Source of the DNA: DAISIK01 sp036822055
Lineage (GTDB): Bacteria > Verrucomicrobiota > Verrucomicrobiia > Opitutales > Puniceicoccaceae
Length of the DNA: 64,000 bases
Assembly: GCA_036822055.1 (NCBI GenBank)
Contig: DAISIK010000007.1
Span: 1-64,000, forward strand
Reading direction: 5' to 3'
Part shown: positions 45,190 to 54,707 of the stretch, in pieces
How positions within the stretch are numbered: the first letter of the stretch is position 1
How the letters are laid out: each line of letters begins with the position of its first letter
The notes under the pieces: generated by a model
Told to the model about the DNA's origin: nothing
Databases searched by the model: none
The model's input: only the letters and a program-made list of their open reading frames with translations
Translations under genes and position numbers: made by a program

Positions 45190-46266
45190 TCAGTCTATCC
45201 TGAACCCGGAAGAGACCAACTTGTCACGCATCGCTGTCGGATCCTGCGAACGGTCCAGAGCTTCGCGGGGGTTTATCTGGCGGGTATTCACCAACGCCAC
45301 CAAATGCTGGTCCATCGTGATCATCCCAAGCTTGGCCCCCGTCTGAATGTCCGAGGTGATCCGGAATGTCTTGTTTTCCCGGATAAGCTGGGCAATCGAG
45401 GTCGTCGTCACCATGATCTCAAACGCTGCGACGCGTCCTCCCTCGATCTTCGGGATCAGGGTTTGGGAGATCACCGCGATGATTGAGGATGCCAGCTGGG
45501 TTCGGATTTGGTCCTTGGTTTGCGAAGGAAAGGCATCGACGATCCGGTCCACTGTGCGGGCCGCCCCCGTGGTGTGGAGCGTAGCGAAAACCAGGTGTCC
45601 CGTCTCGGCAGCTGTGACCGCCGCTTCAATCGTCTCCAGGTCGCGCATTTCGCCGACCAGAATAACATCGGGATCCTGCCGAAGGGCCCCGCGCACTGCG
45701 TCAGCGAAAGAATTCACATCAACCCCCACCTCTCGCTGGGTGATCAAGCAGTTTTTGTGGCGGTGGTAGAACTCGATAGGATCCTCCACCGTCACCACGT
45801 GACCGTCGCGGTTTTCGTTGATCCAGTTAACCATCGAGGCCAACGTTGTGGATTTTCCTGAGCCGGTCGGCCCGGTCACCAGGATAAGTCCCCGGGGCCG
45901 CCGAAGCAGCCCTTTGACGGCTTCGGGGAGCCCGATATCGGCCAGCGAGAAGATGTCGTTCGGAATCTGCCGCAAGACGATGCCAAAATTCCCTTTGGCC
46001 CGAAAAGCCGACACCCGAAAACGGGCCCGATCCGAGAATGCAAAACCAAAATCTGTACCTCCCCGGGTCTTTATGTGCTGCTGATGCTGGTCCGAGGTGA
46101 TGGCCATCATCAACTCCTCCGTGTCCTCCGGACCGAGCTTGGGTCCGTTTACCGGAGTCATCGTGCCGCTGATTCGGAGCGTGGGCGGATTGCCCACATG
46201 GAGGTGAAGATCGGAGGCACCTTCGTTGATCATCAACTCCAGCAATTCATTCATTTCATAGCTCAT
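45190..46266 (-). CDS. pilT: Type IV pilus retraction ATPase
   Basis: A 358-residue retraction motor powering twitching motility. Family signs: ASDLHLHVGNPPTLRISG, Walker A GPTGSGKSTTLASM, Asp box TVEDPIEFYH, Walker B VILVGEMRDLETIEAA, His box ATLHTTGAARTVDRI, and the PilT-specific SIAQLIRENKTFRI (AIRNLIRE equivalent) near the end. No zinc tetracysteine, as expected for PilT. It sits between the two PilB-type genes with 16-17 base gaps. Confidence 0.95.
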   Translation of the reverse strand: MSYEMNELLELMINEGASDLHLHVGNPPTLRISGTMTPVNGPKLGPEDTEELMMAITSDQHQQHIKTRGGTDFGFAFSDRARFRVSAFRAKGNFGIVLRQIPNDIFSLADIGLPEAVKGLLRRPRGLILVTGPTGSGKSTTLASMVNWINENRDGHVVTVEDPIEFYHRHKNCLITQREVGVDVNSFADAVRGALRQDPDVILVGEMRDLETIEAAVTAAETGHLVFATLHTTGAARTVDRIVDAFPSQTKDQIRTQLASSIIAVISQTLIPKIEGGRVAAFEIMVTTTSIAQLIRENKTFRITSDIQTGAKLGMITMDQHLVALVNTRQINPREALDRSQDPTAMRDKLVSSGFRID

Positions 46267-46282
46267 CGTCTTATCCGTTCCA

Positions 46283-48007
46283 CTAATCGTTTACAACGGT
46301 GGCTCGAATCACTTCATCGGCCGTTGTCATGCCGGCAAGAACTTTCCGTATCCCATCCTCCCGCATCGAACGCATCCCCAAATCACGGGCCTTGTCGCGA
46401 AGTTCGACCAATGTTCTCCCTTCGTAAATAAGCTGCGCCATCTCCTCGTTCACCGCAAAAATCTCAAAAACCCCAAACCTTCCCCGGAAACCAGTACCAT
46501 TGCAATGGGCACAACCAGCTCCCTTGGAAAAATTGGCGGTCGACGGATCAAAATCCGTTAGTTGGAGCGCTTCCAGCTCCCAGGATTCCGGGGTGTGCGG
46601 CTGTTTGCACTTCGCACAAATCCGCCGGACCAACCGCTGGGCGAGCACCGCCCGGAGAGCCGCCGAGACCAAAAAGGGCTTCACTCCAATATCCACCAGG
46701 CGACTCACCGCGCTCGGAGCATCATTGGTGTGCAGGGTCGAAAATACCATGTGCCCGGTCAATGCCGCGTTGATCGCAATTTCCGCCGTCTCAAGGTCAC
46801 GGATTTCTCCAACCATGATGATGTTTGGGGCCTGCCTCAACATCGCCCGCAGGGCCGCCGTGAAGGTCATCCCCACATCCCGCCGGACCTGCACCTGGTT
46901 GACCCCCGCGAGCTCATACTCCACTGGATCTTCGACCGTGATGATCTTCGTGTCCGGCCGATTGATGTAGTTGAGGGCTGAATACAAAGTGGTCGATTTT
47001 CCGCTTCCAGTCGGTCCGGTCACCAGAAAAACCCCGTCCGCCATGGTGATCACCCGCTCGAACACACTCTGGTCATCGCTAAAGAATCCCAATTGAGGGA
47101 GGCCCAGTTGCAATCCCTCTTTGTCGAGAATCCGCATCACGATACTCTCCCCGAAAGAAGTCGGCAGGGACGAGACCCGCAAATCGATCTCCTTAACCGC
47201 CGTTTTGACCTTGATCCTCCCGTCTTGTGGCACCCTCTTCTCAGCGATGCTGATGTCTGCCATCAACTTCAGTCGGGTTAGAATGGAAGATTGCAGCCGT
47301 TTTGGAGGCGACTCCATCTCGTGAAGCACGCCGTCAATTCGGAAACGAACGCGGAAACGCTTCTCCAGAGGTTCGAGGTGGATGTCCGAGGCCCGCTTCT
47401 TAATAGCGTCCGTAATCACGTGCTGGACGTAGCGCAGGATCGGCCCGTCGTCCGCTCCACCAGATCCGCGATCAATGCCTTCAATGTCCGCCCCATCAAC
47501 CAGCGATGCGTCGTCCTCGTCATCCCCAAAAACACTCGCCGCCACCTGGTTGGCAATGTTGGCGTAACTTTCCCGGATCTTCTCCAGCAGTGCCGTCGGT
47601 GTGGCCAAAAAAGGAGTGACCGTCCGGTGGGTTAACGCCGCTATGGTGTCCGTCAAATCGACATCCAGAGGATCACTGATTGCCACCTGGATTTCGCTCT
47701 CGTCCATCTCAATCGGAAAGACGTTTTTCGCCTCCACGGTCTCGAACGGAATCGCATTCAACACTTCCTCAGGCGGGTTGACCATCGTCAGATCAACCAC
47801 CTCCATGCTGAAGGCTTCTGCCAGGAGCTTGATGATTTCCTCATCAGTCACATAGCCGTGTTCCTCAAGGAGCTTGAGGGCCGCGGTCGCTTCCTCTTCT
47901 TCTGGATGGGAGTTTGCCGCGTCGCCACGTGCGATTTCAAGAGTCTCCTCGGTGATTACCTGATTATCAACAAGGAGTTGGAGAACAAAATCATCAGCAG
48001 AAGTCAC
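46283..48007 (-). CDS. pilB: GspE/PilB-type assembly ATPase, first copy
   Basis: A 574-residue extension-type ATPase. Walker A GPTGSGKSTTLYSALNYI, Asp box TVEDPVEYELAG, Walker B IIMVGEIRDLETAEIAI, His box STLHTNDAPSAVSRLV, and zinc cysteines CAKCKQPH with CAHCNGTGFRGRFGVFEIF. The N-terminal 150 residues form an MshEN-like domain (VTDEEIIKLLAEAFSMEVVDL) that in related proteins binds cyclic-di-GMP. First gene of the pilus motor operon, 76 bases after rho. Confidence 0.92.
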   Translation of the reverse strand: MTSADDFVLQLLVDNQVITEETLEIARGDAANSHPEEEEATAALKLLEEHGYVTDEEIIKLLAEAFSMEVVDLTMVNPPEEVLNAIPFETVEAKNVFPIEMDESEIQVAISDPLDVDLTDTIAALTHRTVTPFLATPTALLEKIRESYANIANQVAASVFGDDEDDASLVDGADIEGIDRGSGGADDGPILRYVQHVITDAIKKRASDIHLEPLEKRFRVRFRIDGVLHEMESPPKRLQSSILTRLKLMADISIAEKRVPQDGRIKVKTAVKEIDLRVSSLPTSFGESIVMRILDKEGLQLGLPQLGFFSDDQSVFERVITMADGVFLVTGPTGSGKSTTLYSALNYINRPDTKIITVEDPVEYELAGVNQVQVRRDVGMTFTAALRAMLRQAPNIIMVGEIRDLETAEIAINAALTGHMVFSTLHTNDAPSAVSRLVDIGVKPFLVSAALRAVLAQRLVRRICAKCKQPHTPESWELEALQLTDFDPSTANFSKGAGCAHCNGTGFRGRFGVFEIFAVNEEMAQLIYEGRTLVELRDKARDLGMRSMREDGIRKVLAGMTTADEVIRATVVND

Positions 48008-48082
48008 TGGACGAAAGGGTTAGGTGGTTTTTTCACATTCCGCAAGCTCTCAAGTTTATCGTACTCAAAACCTTTTCGTAAC

Positions 48083-50224
48083 CTATCTCCCGAGGGCCAT
48101 CAAGAATTCTGCATTGGTCGAGGCTTTTTTCGCCCGCTGAATCAGTTGCTCCATCGCGTCGGCTGGCGGAATCCCCCGCATCGCCCGGCGGAGGTAATAA
48201 ACTTTGGTCATTTCATCCGGGTGGTAGAGCAGCTCCTCTTTTCGCGTCCCGCTGCGGTCCATGCTCAGCGCCGGGTAGACTCGCTTGTTGGCCAGCTCCC
48301 GATCCAAATGCAGCTCCATGTTTCCAGTCCCCTTGAACTCCTCAAAGATTACCTCGTCCATCTTACTTCCTGTCTCCACGAGGGCGGTTCCCAGGATGGT
48401 CAGGCTTCCTCCGCCTTCGATGTTGCGCGCTGAACCGAAAAAGCGCTTCGGTTTTTGTAATGCGTTGGCCTCCACCCCACCGGAAAGAATTTTCCCGGAG
48501 TTCGGCATCATCGTGTTATAGGCCCTCGCCAATCGGGTGATTGAATCCAGCAGGATCACCACGTGGCGCCCGTCTTCCACCATGCACCGCGCTCGCTCAA
48601 TAACCATCTCTGCGGCATGCACGTGGCTTTCCGCACTTTCATCGAAGGTCGAGCTGATCACCTCGGCCTCCACCCGCCGCTTAAAATCGGTCACCTCCTC
48701 GGGACGCTCGTCCACCAGGAGGATCATCAGGTGGGTTTGCGGCGAGTTCTTCCGGATCGAGTTGGCGATGTTTTGGAGGAGGACCGTCTTGCCCGTCCGG
48801 GGAGGTGCCACGATCAAACCGCGCTGGCCATATCCGATCGGGGTGATCAAATCCACGATCCGCATCGAGAGGTTATCCCAGCCTGGCTCAGCATCCGGAC
48901 GTTCCAGCATGATTCGCTCGAGAGGGTAATAGGGGGTCAATTCCGTGAAGGGTACCTGCCGCTCCACCTCGTCGGAGGACTTGCCCATCACCGAAAGAAT
49001 TTCAAAGGCAATCGGACAGCTCTCTCCCTCCCTCGGGGCGACCGCCCGGAGCACCACATCATGACCCCGCCGGACACCGTGTTTCTCGAGCAAAAATCCG
49101 GGTATAAAAACGCTCAAGGCTCGGATTCGAAAATCGTCCTTCAAATAGACCAGAAGCCCATAACCATCGTCCACCGTATCGACCGTCCCGGAAACCCGGA
49201 TCGCGGCTTTCTGCTCTCCCGCCACTTTGAGGATCTCCGCCAGCAAGCGTGGACGGGAGGGCACGATCTCCAACTTTTTGCCGAGGCCCTCATAAGCGGC
49301 CAACAGCTCCTCAAAGGTGGAGTTGTAAAGGCCATCAAAATCAACCTCCGGCACCGCGGCATCCAGTTTGCCCTCCAACCAAGGAGCAAAGGTCTCCCCC
49401 TTCTCGAAGGTTTCTTCATTAGGCAGTTCGCCCGGATCAAAGAGTAAATCAGTCTCAACATTCAGCCCGTCTGCTTTCAAACGAGGTCCGGTTCCGGGCA
49501 TCCCCTGCATCCCTCCGCGGCCGCCTTTGCGCTTCTTCTTGAATTTCTGATTGCGCTGGCCCCGATCCCCACCGGGAACTTCCGCTCGGCCTTCAGGCTT
49601 TCCATTGCGATCTCTCGCATGGTTTTGGTCGCGTTCCCGGGAGTTTTGGCGATTTCCGCCTCGATGTTCATGCCTTCTCGGTTGGTCCCCTCCCCCCCTG
49701 TCGTGATCTTCGCCCTTCTCCCGGCGAGGAGCGTCGCCGCCGTTCGATTTCGGTTTAGCCCCCTCCGGTTGCTCCGCCTTTGCCTGCTCTTCAGCGGAGA
49801 CCGAGCTGTCTGGCTCCCGAACCGCTGCGGCATCAACCTTCGCTTCCCGGGTGTTTTCAACCTTCGCATCCGAGGTTCGCTCGGCAGACTCTACCCTTTC
49901 CTTTGCTCCAGCGAGACGCTCCCTCTCCGGCTCCGGTTGCCGGGATTCCGGGTCCGGCGCGGGATCCCGAGAGGTATCCACTGATGAGGGGATCGACGAA
50001 GAGGTGGTCCCGTCGGTGGAGAAAAGAAATGGTTGCGCACTCTCTGCCACTTCCTCTTGAGGCTTGGTTTTCCGGGCTGTTTTTCTCGCCACCTTCCGCG
50101 GGGCAGTCTTGCGTCCCTTAGGCTGGGATGCCTCCGCGCCTTCTTGCTTCAGGGTTTCTTGAGGCGCTGCCGAAACTTCGGCAACGGTGCTGTCGGGATG
50201 CTTTCCCGTCGATTCAGATGTCAT
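48083..50224 (-). CDS. rho: Transcription termination factor Rho with long N-terminal extension
   Basis: ATP-dependent RNA translocase releasing RNA polymerase. The C-terminal 420 residues are standard Rho: RNA-binding domain around RASVSGTVDTVDDGYG-like sequence, Walker A APPRTGKTVLLQ near residue 475, LLVDERPEEVTDF, LLDSITRLARAYN, Q-loop GGVEANALQKPKRFFGSARN and the R-loop GSKMDEVIFEEFKGTGNMEL. The first ~290 residues are a low-complexity extension: Ala/Lys-rich, then Glu/Pro, then an Arg/Gly/Asn tract (GNRQNSRERDQNHARDRNG) ending at KKKRKGGRGG. At 713 residues it is about 290 longer than E. coli Rho. Confidence 0.95.
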   Translation of the reverse strand: MTSESTGKHPDSTVAEVSAAPQETLKQEGAEASQPKGRKTAPRKVARKTARKTKPQEEVAESAQPFLFSTDGTTSSSIPSSVDTSRDPAPDPESRQPEPERERLAGAKERVESAERTSDAKVENTREAKVDAAAVREPDSSVSAEEQAKAEQPEGAKPKSNGGDAPRREKGEDHDRGGGDQPRRHEHRGGNRQNSRERDQNHARDRNGKPEGRAEVPGGDRGQRNQKFKKKRKGGRGGMQGMPGTGPRLKADGLNVETDLLFDPGELPNEETFEKGETFAPWLEGKLDAAVPEVDFDGLYNSTFEELLAAYEGLGKKLEIVPSRPRLLAEILKVAGEQKAAIRVSGTVDTVDDGYGLLVYLKDDFRIRALSVFIPGFLLEKHGVRRGHDVVLRAVAPREGESCPIAFEILSVMGKSSDEVERQVPFTELTPYYPLERIMLERPDAEPGWDNLSMRIVDLITPIGYGQRGLIVAPPRTGKTVLLQNIANSIRKNSPQTHLMILLVDERPEEVTDFKRRVEAEVISSTFDESAESHVHAAEMVIERARCMVEDGRHVVILLDSITRLARAYNTMMPNSGKILSGGVEANALQKPKRFFGSARNIEGGGSLTILGTALVETGSKMDEVIFEEFKGTGNMELHLDRELANKRVYPALSMDRSGTRKEELLYHPDEMTKVYYLRRAMRGIPPADAMEQLIQRAKKASTNAEFLMALGR

Positions 50225-50281
50225 ACATGAAAAAGGGGTTTGGGGGCTGATCGGACCCCTCGCGATTTGACCTCCGCCTAA

Positions 50282-50857
50282 TCAGGCCAGAGCAGAGAAA
50301 AGGGTCACCTGAGTCTGAACGAATTCGAGACTTCCAGAGTTCGTAATGATATGGTCAGACATTCGCACCTTCTCGTCAAGCGGAAGCTGATGGGCAATTC
50401 GTCGCTCCGCCTCCTCCCTTCTGAGACCTCGACTGAGGATTCTTTCCATCTGCAAGGGACGAGGTGCCTCAACGCAAAGAGTGGTCTCGAAATATTGGTC
50501 CAGGTTTTTCTCAAAGAGCAAAGGAAGCTCCACTGCAATCGAACGCCCCCGCGCCACAGCATCTCTAATTGCCATGAGCCAAACCGCTCGCACGCGCGGA
50601 TGAAGGATCCCCTCCAAACGCTTCAATGCCACCGCATCAGAAAAAACGATCTTCGCAAGTCGCCCCCGATCAATCTCGCCATCCCGAAAAACCGTTTCTC
50701 CAAACGCCCACCGAACTTCTTCACCAACGGCCTGATCAGCATTCAACAAACTTTTGACCACCTCATCCGCATCCACCCGCACCCATCCAGCTGCTTCCAA
50801 CAGATTTCCCACCGTTGATTTGCCGCATCCAATGCCGCCTGTAAGCCCTACCACCAC
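50282..50857 (-). CDS. coaE: Dephospho-CoA kinase
   Basis: Last step of coenzyme A synthesis, phosphorylating the 3'-OH of dephospho-CoA. The 191 residues are family-typical: P-loop GLTGGIGCGKST, RVDADEVVKSLL, HPRVRAVW, and VELPLLFEK, with the base-binding RILSRG-E region near the end. It lies 57 bases upstream of rho and diverges from ugd. Confidence 0.95.
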   Translation of the reverse strand: MVVGLTGGIGCGKSTVGNLLEAAGWVRVDADEVVKSLLNADQAVGEEVRWAFGETVFRDGEIDRGRLAKIVFSDAVALKRLEGILHPRVRAVWLMAIRDAVARGRSIAVELPLLFEKNLDQYFETTLCVEAPRPLQMERILSRGLRREEAERRIAHQLPLDEKVRMSDHIITNSGSLEFVQTQVTLFSALA

Positions 50858-50971
50858 CTTCTCCAGAATCAGCCTTCATCCCCTCATTGCAAGTCCCGAG
50901 CAGCACGGGATTAGGCTCCTTTGCAGGCTTGATCTGTCTCTCCAAGTCATCTTCAATCCCTCCTTTTCTAA

Positions 50972-52348
50972 ATGAGTACAAAAATTTGCTGCATCGGTGC
51001 CGGCTATGTTGGCGGTCCTACTATGGCGATGATCGCCCATAAATCACCGGATTACGAGGTGACTGTTGTCGACATCAACGAGGTTCGTATCTCCCAGTGG
51101 CAGTCCGATCGCCTTCCCGTGTACGAACCAGGCCTCGATGAGATCGTCCGCGCCAACCTCGGGAAAAACCTCTTCTTTTCAACCGATGTCGAGGGAGCCA
51201 TCCAGAAGGCCGACATCATTTTTCTTTCGGTCAATACTCCCACCAAGACCTATGGTGTTGGGGCCGGATCAGCCGCTGACCTCCGCTTCGTCGAAAGTTG
51301 TGCCCGTACCATCGCCCGGGTCGCCAACGGAGACAAGATCATCGTCGAGAAATCCACCGTGCCAGTTCGCACCGCCGAGGCGATCCGCGAGATCCTGGCC
51401 TCAAACAGCCAGGGATACCGTTTCGAAATCATCTCCAACCCCGAATTCCTCGCCGAAGGGACCGCCATTCGGGATTTGCTCAATCCAGATCGGGTCCTCA
51501 TCGGCGGTGACCAAACCGAATCGGGCAAGGTCGCCATCCAGAAGGTCGTCGATATCTACGCCAATTGGATTCCCCGTGAGCGCATCCTCACTACCAATGT
51601 CTGGTCCTCCGAGCTTTCTAAGCTCGCCGCCAACGGTTTCCTCGCCCAGCGCATCTCCAGCATCAATTCCATTTCCGCCCTCTGCGAACAGACCTTCGCC
51701 GATGTGGACGAGGTCGCCCACGCCATTGGCACCGATTCGAGGATCGGACCCAAATTCCTCCGCAGCTCCGTTGGTTTCGGAGGCTCCTGCTTCCAAAAGG
51801 ACCTCCTCAACCTCGTCTACCTTTGCGAATACTTCGGCCTCCCCGAAGTGGCCGAATACTGGCGCCAGGTCGTCAAGATGAACGACTACCAGAAAAAGCG
51901 TTTCACCGGCAGGATCATGTCCACCATGTTTAACACCGTCTCCAGTAAGAAGATCGCCATCTTTGGCTTTGCCTTCAAGAAAGATACCAACGACACCCGG
52001 GAGACTCCAGCCATTTACATCTGTTCAGACCTCCTTGAAGAACGAGCCCAGCTCTCGATCTACGACCCTAAGGTCGAGAAGGAACAAATCTGGGTCGACC
52101 TCGACATCACCCCGGAATCCAACAAGGTCGACATTTGTGAAGACCCCTACGCTGCCGCAGCCGGAGCGGATGCCATCGCCATCCTGACCGAGTGGGACGA
52201 GTTTACCGAGCTCGATTACCAGCGCATCTTCGATTCAATGCGCAAACCTGCCTCCATCTTTGACGGTCGGAACATCCTCGACCTCGAAAAAATGCGGGCC
52301 ATCGGCTTCAAAGCCTTTGGCATCGGCAAGGCGAGCCCAGCGAAATGA
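50972..52348 (+). CDS. ugd: UDP-glucose 6-dehydrogenase, animal-type
   Basis: Oxidises UDP-glucose to UDP-glucuronate for capsule or envelope polysaccharides. The 458 residues follow the eukaryotic UGDH pattern closely: GAGYVGGPTMAMIA, VYEPGLDEIV, SVNTPTKTYG, VEKSTVPVRTAEAI, NPEFLAEGTAI, WSSELSKLAANGFLAQRISSIN, and the catalytic Cys in GFGGSCFQKDLLNLVYLC. Common bacterial Ugd enzymes diverge at several of these. No other polysaccharide gene is adjacent. Its stop overlaps prmA by 4 bases. Confidence 0.93.
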   Translation: MSTKICCIGAGYVGGPTMAMIAHKSPDYEVTVVDINEVRISQWQSDRLPVYEPGLDEIVRANLGKNLFFSTDVEGAIQKADIIFLSVNTPTKTYGVGAGSAADLRFVESCARTIARVANGDKIIVEKSTVPVRTAEAIREILASNSQGYRFEIISNPEFLAEGTAIRDLLNPDRVLIGGDQTESGKVAIQKVVDIYANWIPRERILTTNVWSSELSKLAANGFLAQRISSINSISALCEQTFADVDEVAHAIGTDSRIGPKFLRSSVGFGGSCFQKDLLNLVYLCEYFGLPEVAEYWRQVVKMNDYQKKRFTGRIMSTMFNTVSSKKIAIFGFAFKKDTNDTRETPAIYICSDLLEERAQLSIYDPKVEKEQIWVDLDITPESNKVDICEDPYAAAAGADAIAILTEWDEFTELDYQRIFDSMRKPASIFDGRNILDLEKMRAIGFKAFGIGKASPAK

Positions 52349-53229
52349 TTGAGGTCCAGGCCGAGGTCCCAGTCGAACTTCTGGATCTGCTGGAGGAGCA
52401 CTTCTGCGAAGAAGTCCGCTCCCCGTGGTGCATCGTGCGGATCACACCGACCAGCCCCGCCCTCCTCTCCGGTTACTTCGAGGACCAGACCTCCGGCCTC
52501 GAGGCCTGGGACGACCTCCGCCTTTCCTTCCCGGCAATCGCCGCTCGACCGGAGGTCACCCCGGTCGCCGATGCGGATTGGAAACTCGCCTACCGTTCAC
52601 ACCTCACCTACTGGAACTCCGGGCCGCTCCACTGGGTTCCTGTCTGGGAACGGGAGACCACCGGGATTCCGTCCGGAGATACCGCCATCTACCTCGATTC
52701 AGGGATGGCTTTTGGAACCGGGAGCCACCAAACCACCCGGCTCTGTGCTTTGGCTATCCTTCAATGGTTGCATGACCACCCCGAGGCCAATCTCCAGCAC
52801 CAAACCCTCATCGACGTGGGCTGCGGCTCGGGCATCCTCGCCCTCTCGGCCCGGGGTCTCGGCTTCGGTCAGGTCTTTGGCTTTGACCGGGATCCCGAAT
52901 CCGTTCGCATCAGCCTCGAAAATGCACGGGAAAACAACCTTCTCACCGGTGTCGAATTTGCTCAGGGAGGGATCGAAGACTGGCTCCCCGAGCGCAAGGC
53001 GATCGTGGTTGTGGCAAACATTCAAGCAGACGTCCTGCGCCTCTATGCTGAGGATCTGCTCGCTGCCGTCCTCCCTGGAGGAACCCTCATCCTGAGCGGG
53101 ATTCTTTCAAGCGAGAATGGCAAGGTTGTCCAAGCCTTCCAAACCGCCGCCGGGGCTCGCCTCCATCAGCCAGCCGAGAGCGCTTTCGACGGCGACTGGT
53201 CGTCAGTCGTCCTCAAAAATCTCGGCTAG
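52345..53229 (+). CDS. prmA: Ribosomal protein L11 methyltransferase
   Basis: Methylates L11 amino groups. Of 294 residues, the N-terminal 120 form the substrate-recognition domain, the catalytic part has FGTGSHQTTRLC (family GTGTHPTT), motif I DVGCGSGILALSARGLG, FDRDPESVRISLENA, and the motif VVANIQADVL (family VANILA). Its ATG overlaps the ugd stop (ATGA). Convergent with the TAXI gene, 39 bases apart. Confidence 0.9.
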   Translation: MIEVQAEVPVELLDLLEEHFCEEVRSPWCIVRITPTSPALLSGYFEDQTSGLEAWDDLRLSFPAIAARPEVTPVADADWKLAYRSHLTYWNSGPLHWVPVWERETTGIPSGDTAIYLDSGMAFGTGSHQTTRLCALAILQWLHDHPEANLQHQTLIDVGCGSGILALSARGLGFGQVFGFDRDPESVRISLENARENNLLTGVEFAQGGIEDWLPERKAIVVVANIQADVLRLYAEDLLAAVLPGGTLILSGILSSENGKVVQAFQTAAGARLHQPAESAFDGDWSSVVLKNLG

Positions 53230-53268
53230 TTCCAGACCGCTGCAAGCCTCCCGCACCCAAGCCGCATC

Positions 53269-54570
53269 TCAACCAGGCGCCGGCGCAGCTCCCAGGCGAA
53301 AGTCTGTCTCCACGAGTTGGTGAACAAACTGGATGTGGAGACGCAGCCGATAAACCTCGTCCGCGTATTTCAGAGGCACCTTTAGGTCTCCGACCTCCAA
53401 CACCCATTCATCCAGTTGCTCGAGAGACTCTTTTTTGGTCTCCTCGTCTCCAATTTTCATCCTCGCGCGGATCTCCAGATCCCGCACCTTGCGGTAGTAG
53501 CGGAAGATTTTCCGCCGTATGCTCCATTGCAAGGCGCCGGGCAAGATCTTTGATAGCGGCAGGAGCAGGGTGATCAAAGGGATCAGGACCACCAGCGTCC
53601 GGCCGATCAGGTTGGCTGCCCAAAAAGGGAAAATCCTCCTCAGAAAACTTGGACCATCACGGTAGAATCGTTCCGCTGTCGGAAACATTGGCAACTCCGT
53701 GTAGTGTACCGAAGGAAAGTCTCCCGCTTCCGAATATGGGGTTGCCGCCCCATGGATTCGGACCGCCGCATCAACCAGGAGCTCCGCCAAGGCTGGATGC
53801 AAGTCCTCCCGGGCTGCCAGAGTGGCAACCGGAGCGACCAAATCGAGGGACTTCTCTGGAAGTTGGCCGGCCAAATCAACACCCCCTCTTGGCACCCTTA
53901 CGTGGGTCAGAAAGGGGTTCTTTTTGATCAAAGCCTCGTAGTGGTCAAAGGTCTTCAAGTCGACTGTACCTTCCCGCATCAACCTTGCGATCTCCTCCAG
54001 ATACCCAGCCGAGACCGTAATCACCACGTCGAGTTCACCCGCCTCCAACGCTTCGATCGCCTCGGGTCCGCCGAGGTTAGAGATCACCACCTCATCTGCT
54101 ATCCCCCACCCCACCAAGAGCCGCATCGAAAGCGCCTCCGTTCCACTTCCAACCGGACCCACCGCAATCCTCGCCCCCAAAAGATCCCGAAAGTTCGACA
54201 TCGGTTGCCCCAGGCGGTGCAGCACCCAGACCGGCTCCGGAAACACCCCACCCAAAGACAACAGACCCGGATGGCTTTCTCTATCAATTAGCCCTCCCTG
54301 GACAAAAGCTACGTCTACCCCGTCCTCCTCAGCCGTGAGCAGCGCAATATTGTCAATCGAGCCCCCGCTTCGCACCAGCTCAACCTTCACGCCCTGCTCC
54401 GCCAAAATCTCCTGGTAGAGCCTACCAAAATTGTCATAACCGCCACCTTCAACGCCCGTCGCGATCCGCACCGTGCCCGGCGGTGCCGGACGAATGAGGT
54501 AGAAAGCCGCAGCCACCAGGGCCACCGCGATCACGATAAAAAGCCAGTATTCACGCAAAAAATCTTTCAT
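53269..54570 (-). CDS. TAXI-family solute-binding protein with C-terminal membrane helix
   Basis: A 433-residue extracytoplasmic binding protein. N-terminal anchor LFIVIAVALVAAAFYLI, then the TAXI fold (RIATGVEGGGYDNFGRLYQEIL, GVDVAFVQGGLI, GARIAVGPVGSGTEALSMRLL, GELDVVITVSAG). A second hydrophobic helix (GRTLVVLIPLITLLLPLSKILP, about residues 327-348) is followed by a cytoplasmic helical domain of about 85 residues. TAXI proteins normally feed TRAP permeases, but none is adjacent. The extra domain suggests a sensor-like or unusual transport role; uncertain. Confidence 0.78.
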   Translation of the reverse strand: MKDFLREYWLFIVIAVALVAAAFYLIRPAPPGTVRIATGVEGGGYDNFGRLYQEILAEQGVKVELVRSGGSIDNIALLTAEEDGVDVAFVQGGLIDRESHPGLLSLGGVFPEPVWVLHRLGQPMSNFRDLLGARIAVGPVGSGTEALSMRLLVGWGIADEVVISNLGGPEAIEALEAGELDVVITVSAGYLEEIARLMREGTVDLKTFDHYEALIKKNPFLTHVRVPRGGVDLAGQLPEKSLDLVAPVATLAAREDLHPALAELLVDAAVRIHGAATPYSEAGDFPSVHYTELPMFPTAERFYRDGPSFLRRIFPFWAANLIGRTLVVLIPLITLLLPLSKILPGALQWSIRRKIFRYYRKVRDLEIRARMKIGDEETKKESLEQLDEWVLEVGDLKVPLKYADEVYRLRLHIQFVHQLVETDFRLGAAPAPG

Positions 54571-54707
54571 GGTCGATAAAATGAGATCTGCCGGGGCTCC
54601 TCCCGCCTATCCTTCAGCCTAGTCGAGAGGTCCCCACGAGAATAAAGAAAGAGACTCAATCAGAGGTTGTCTACACCCATTCAAAGTTCCCGGCTGGCCA
54701 CCTGATT

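Noticed and set aside
48563..49447. 294-codon plus-strand reading opposite rho
   Set aside because: Antisense to the conserved Rho core; no domain or ribosome-binding site. Codon bias in GC-rich genes produces such open frames.
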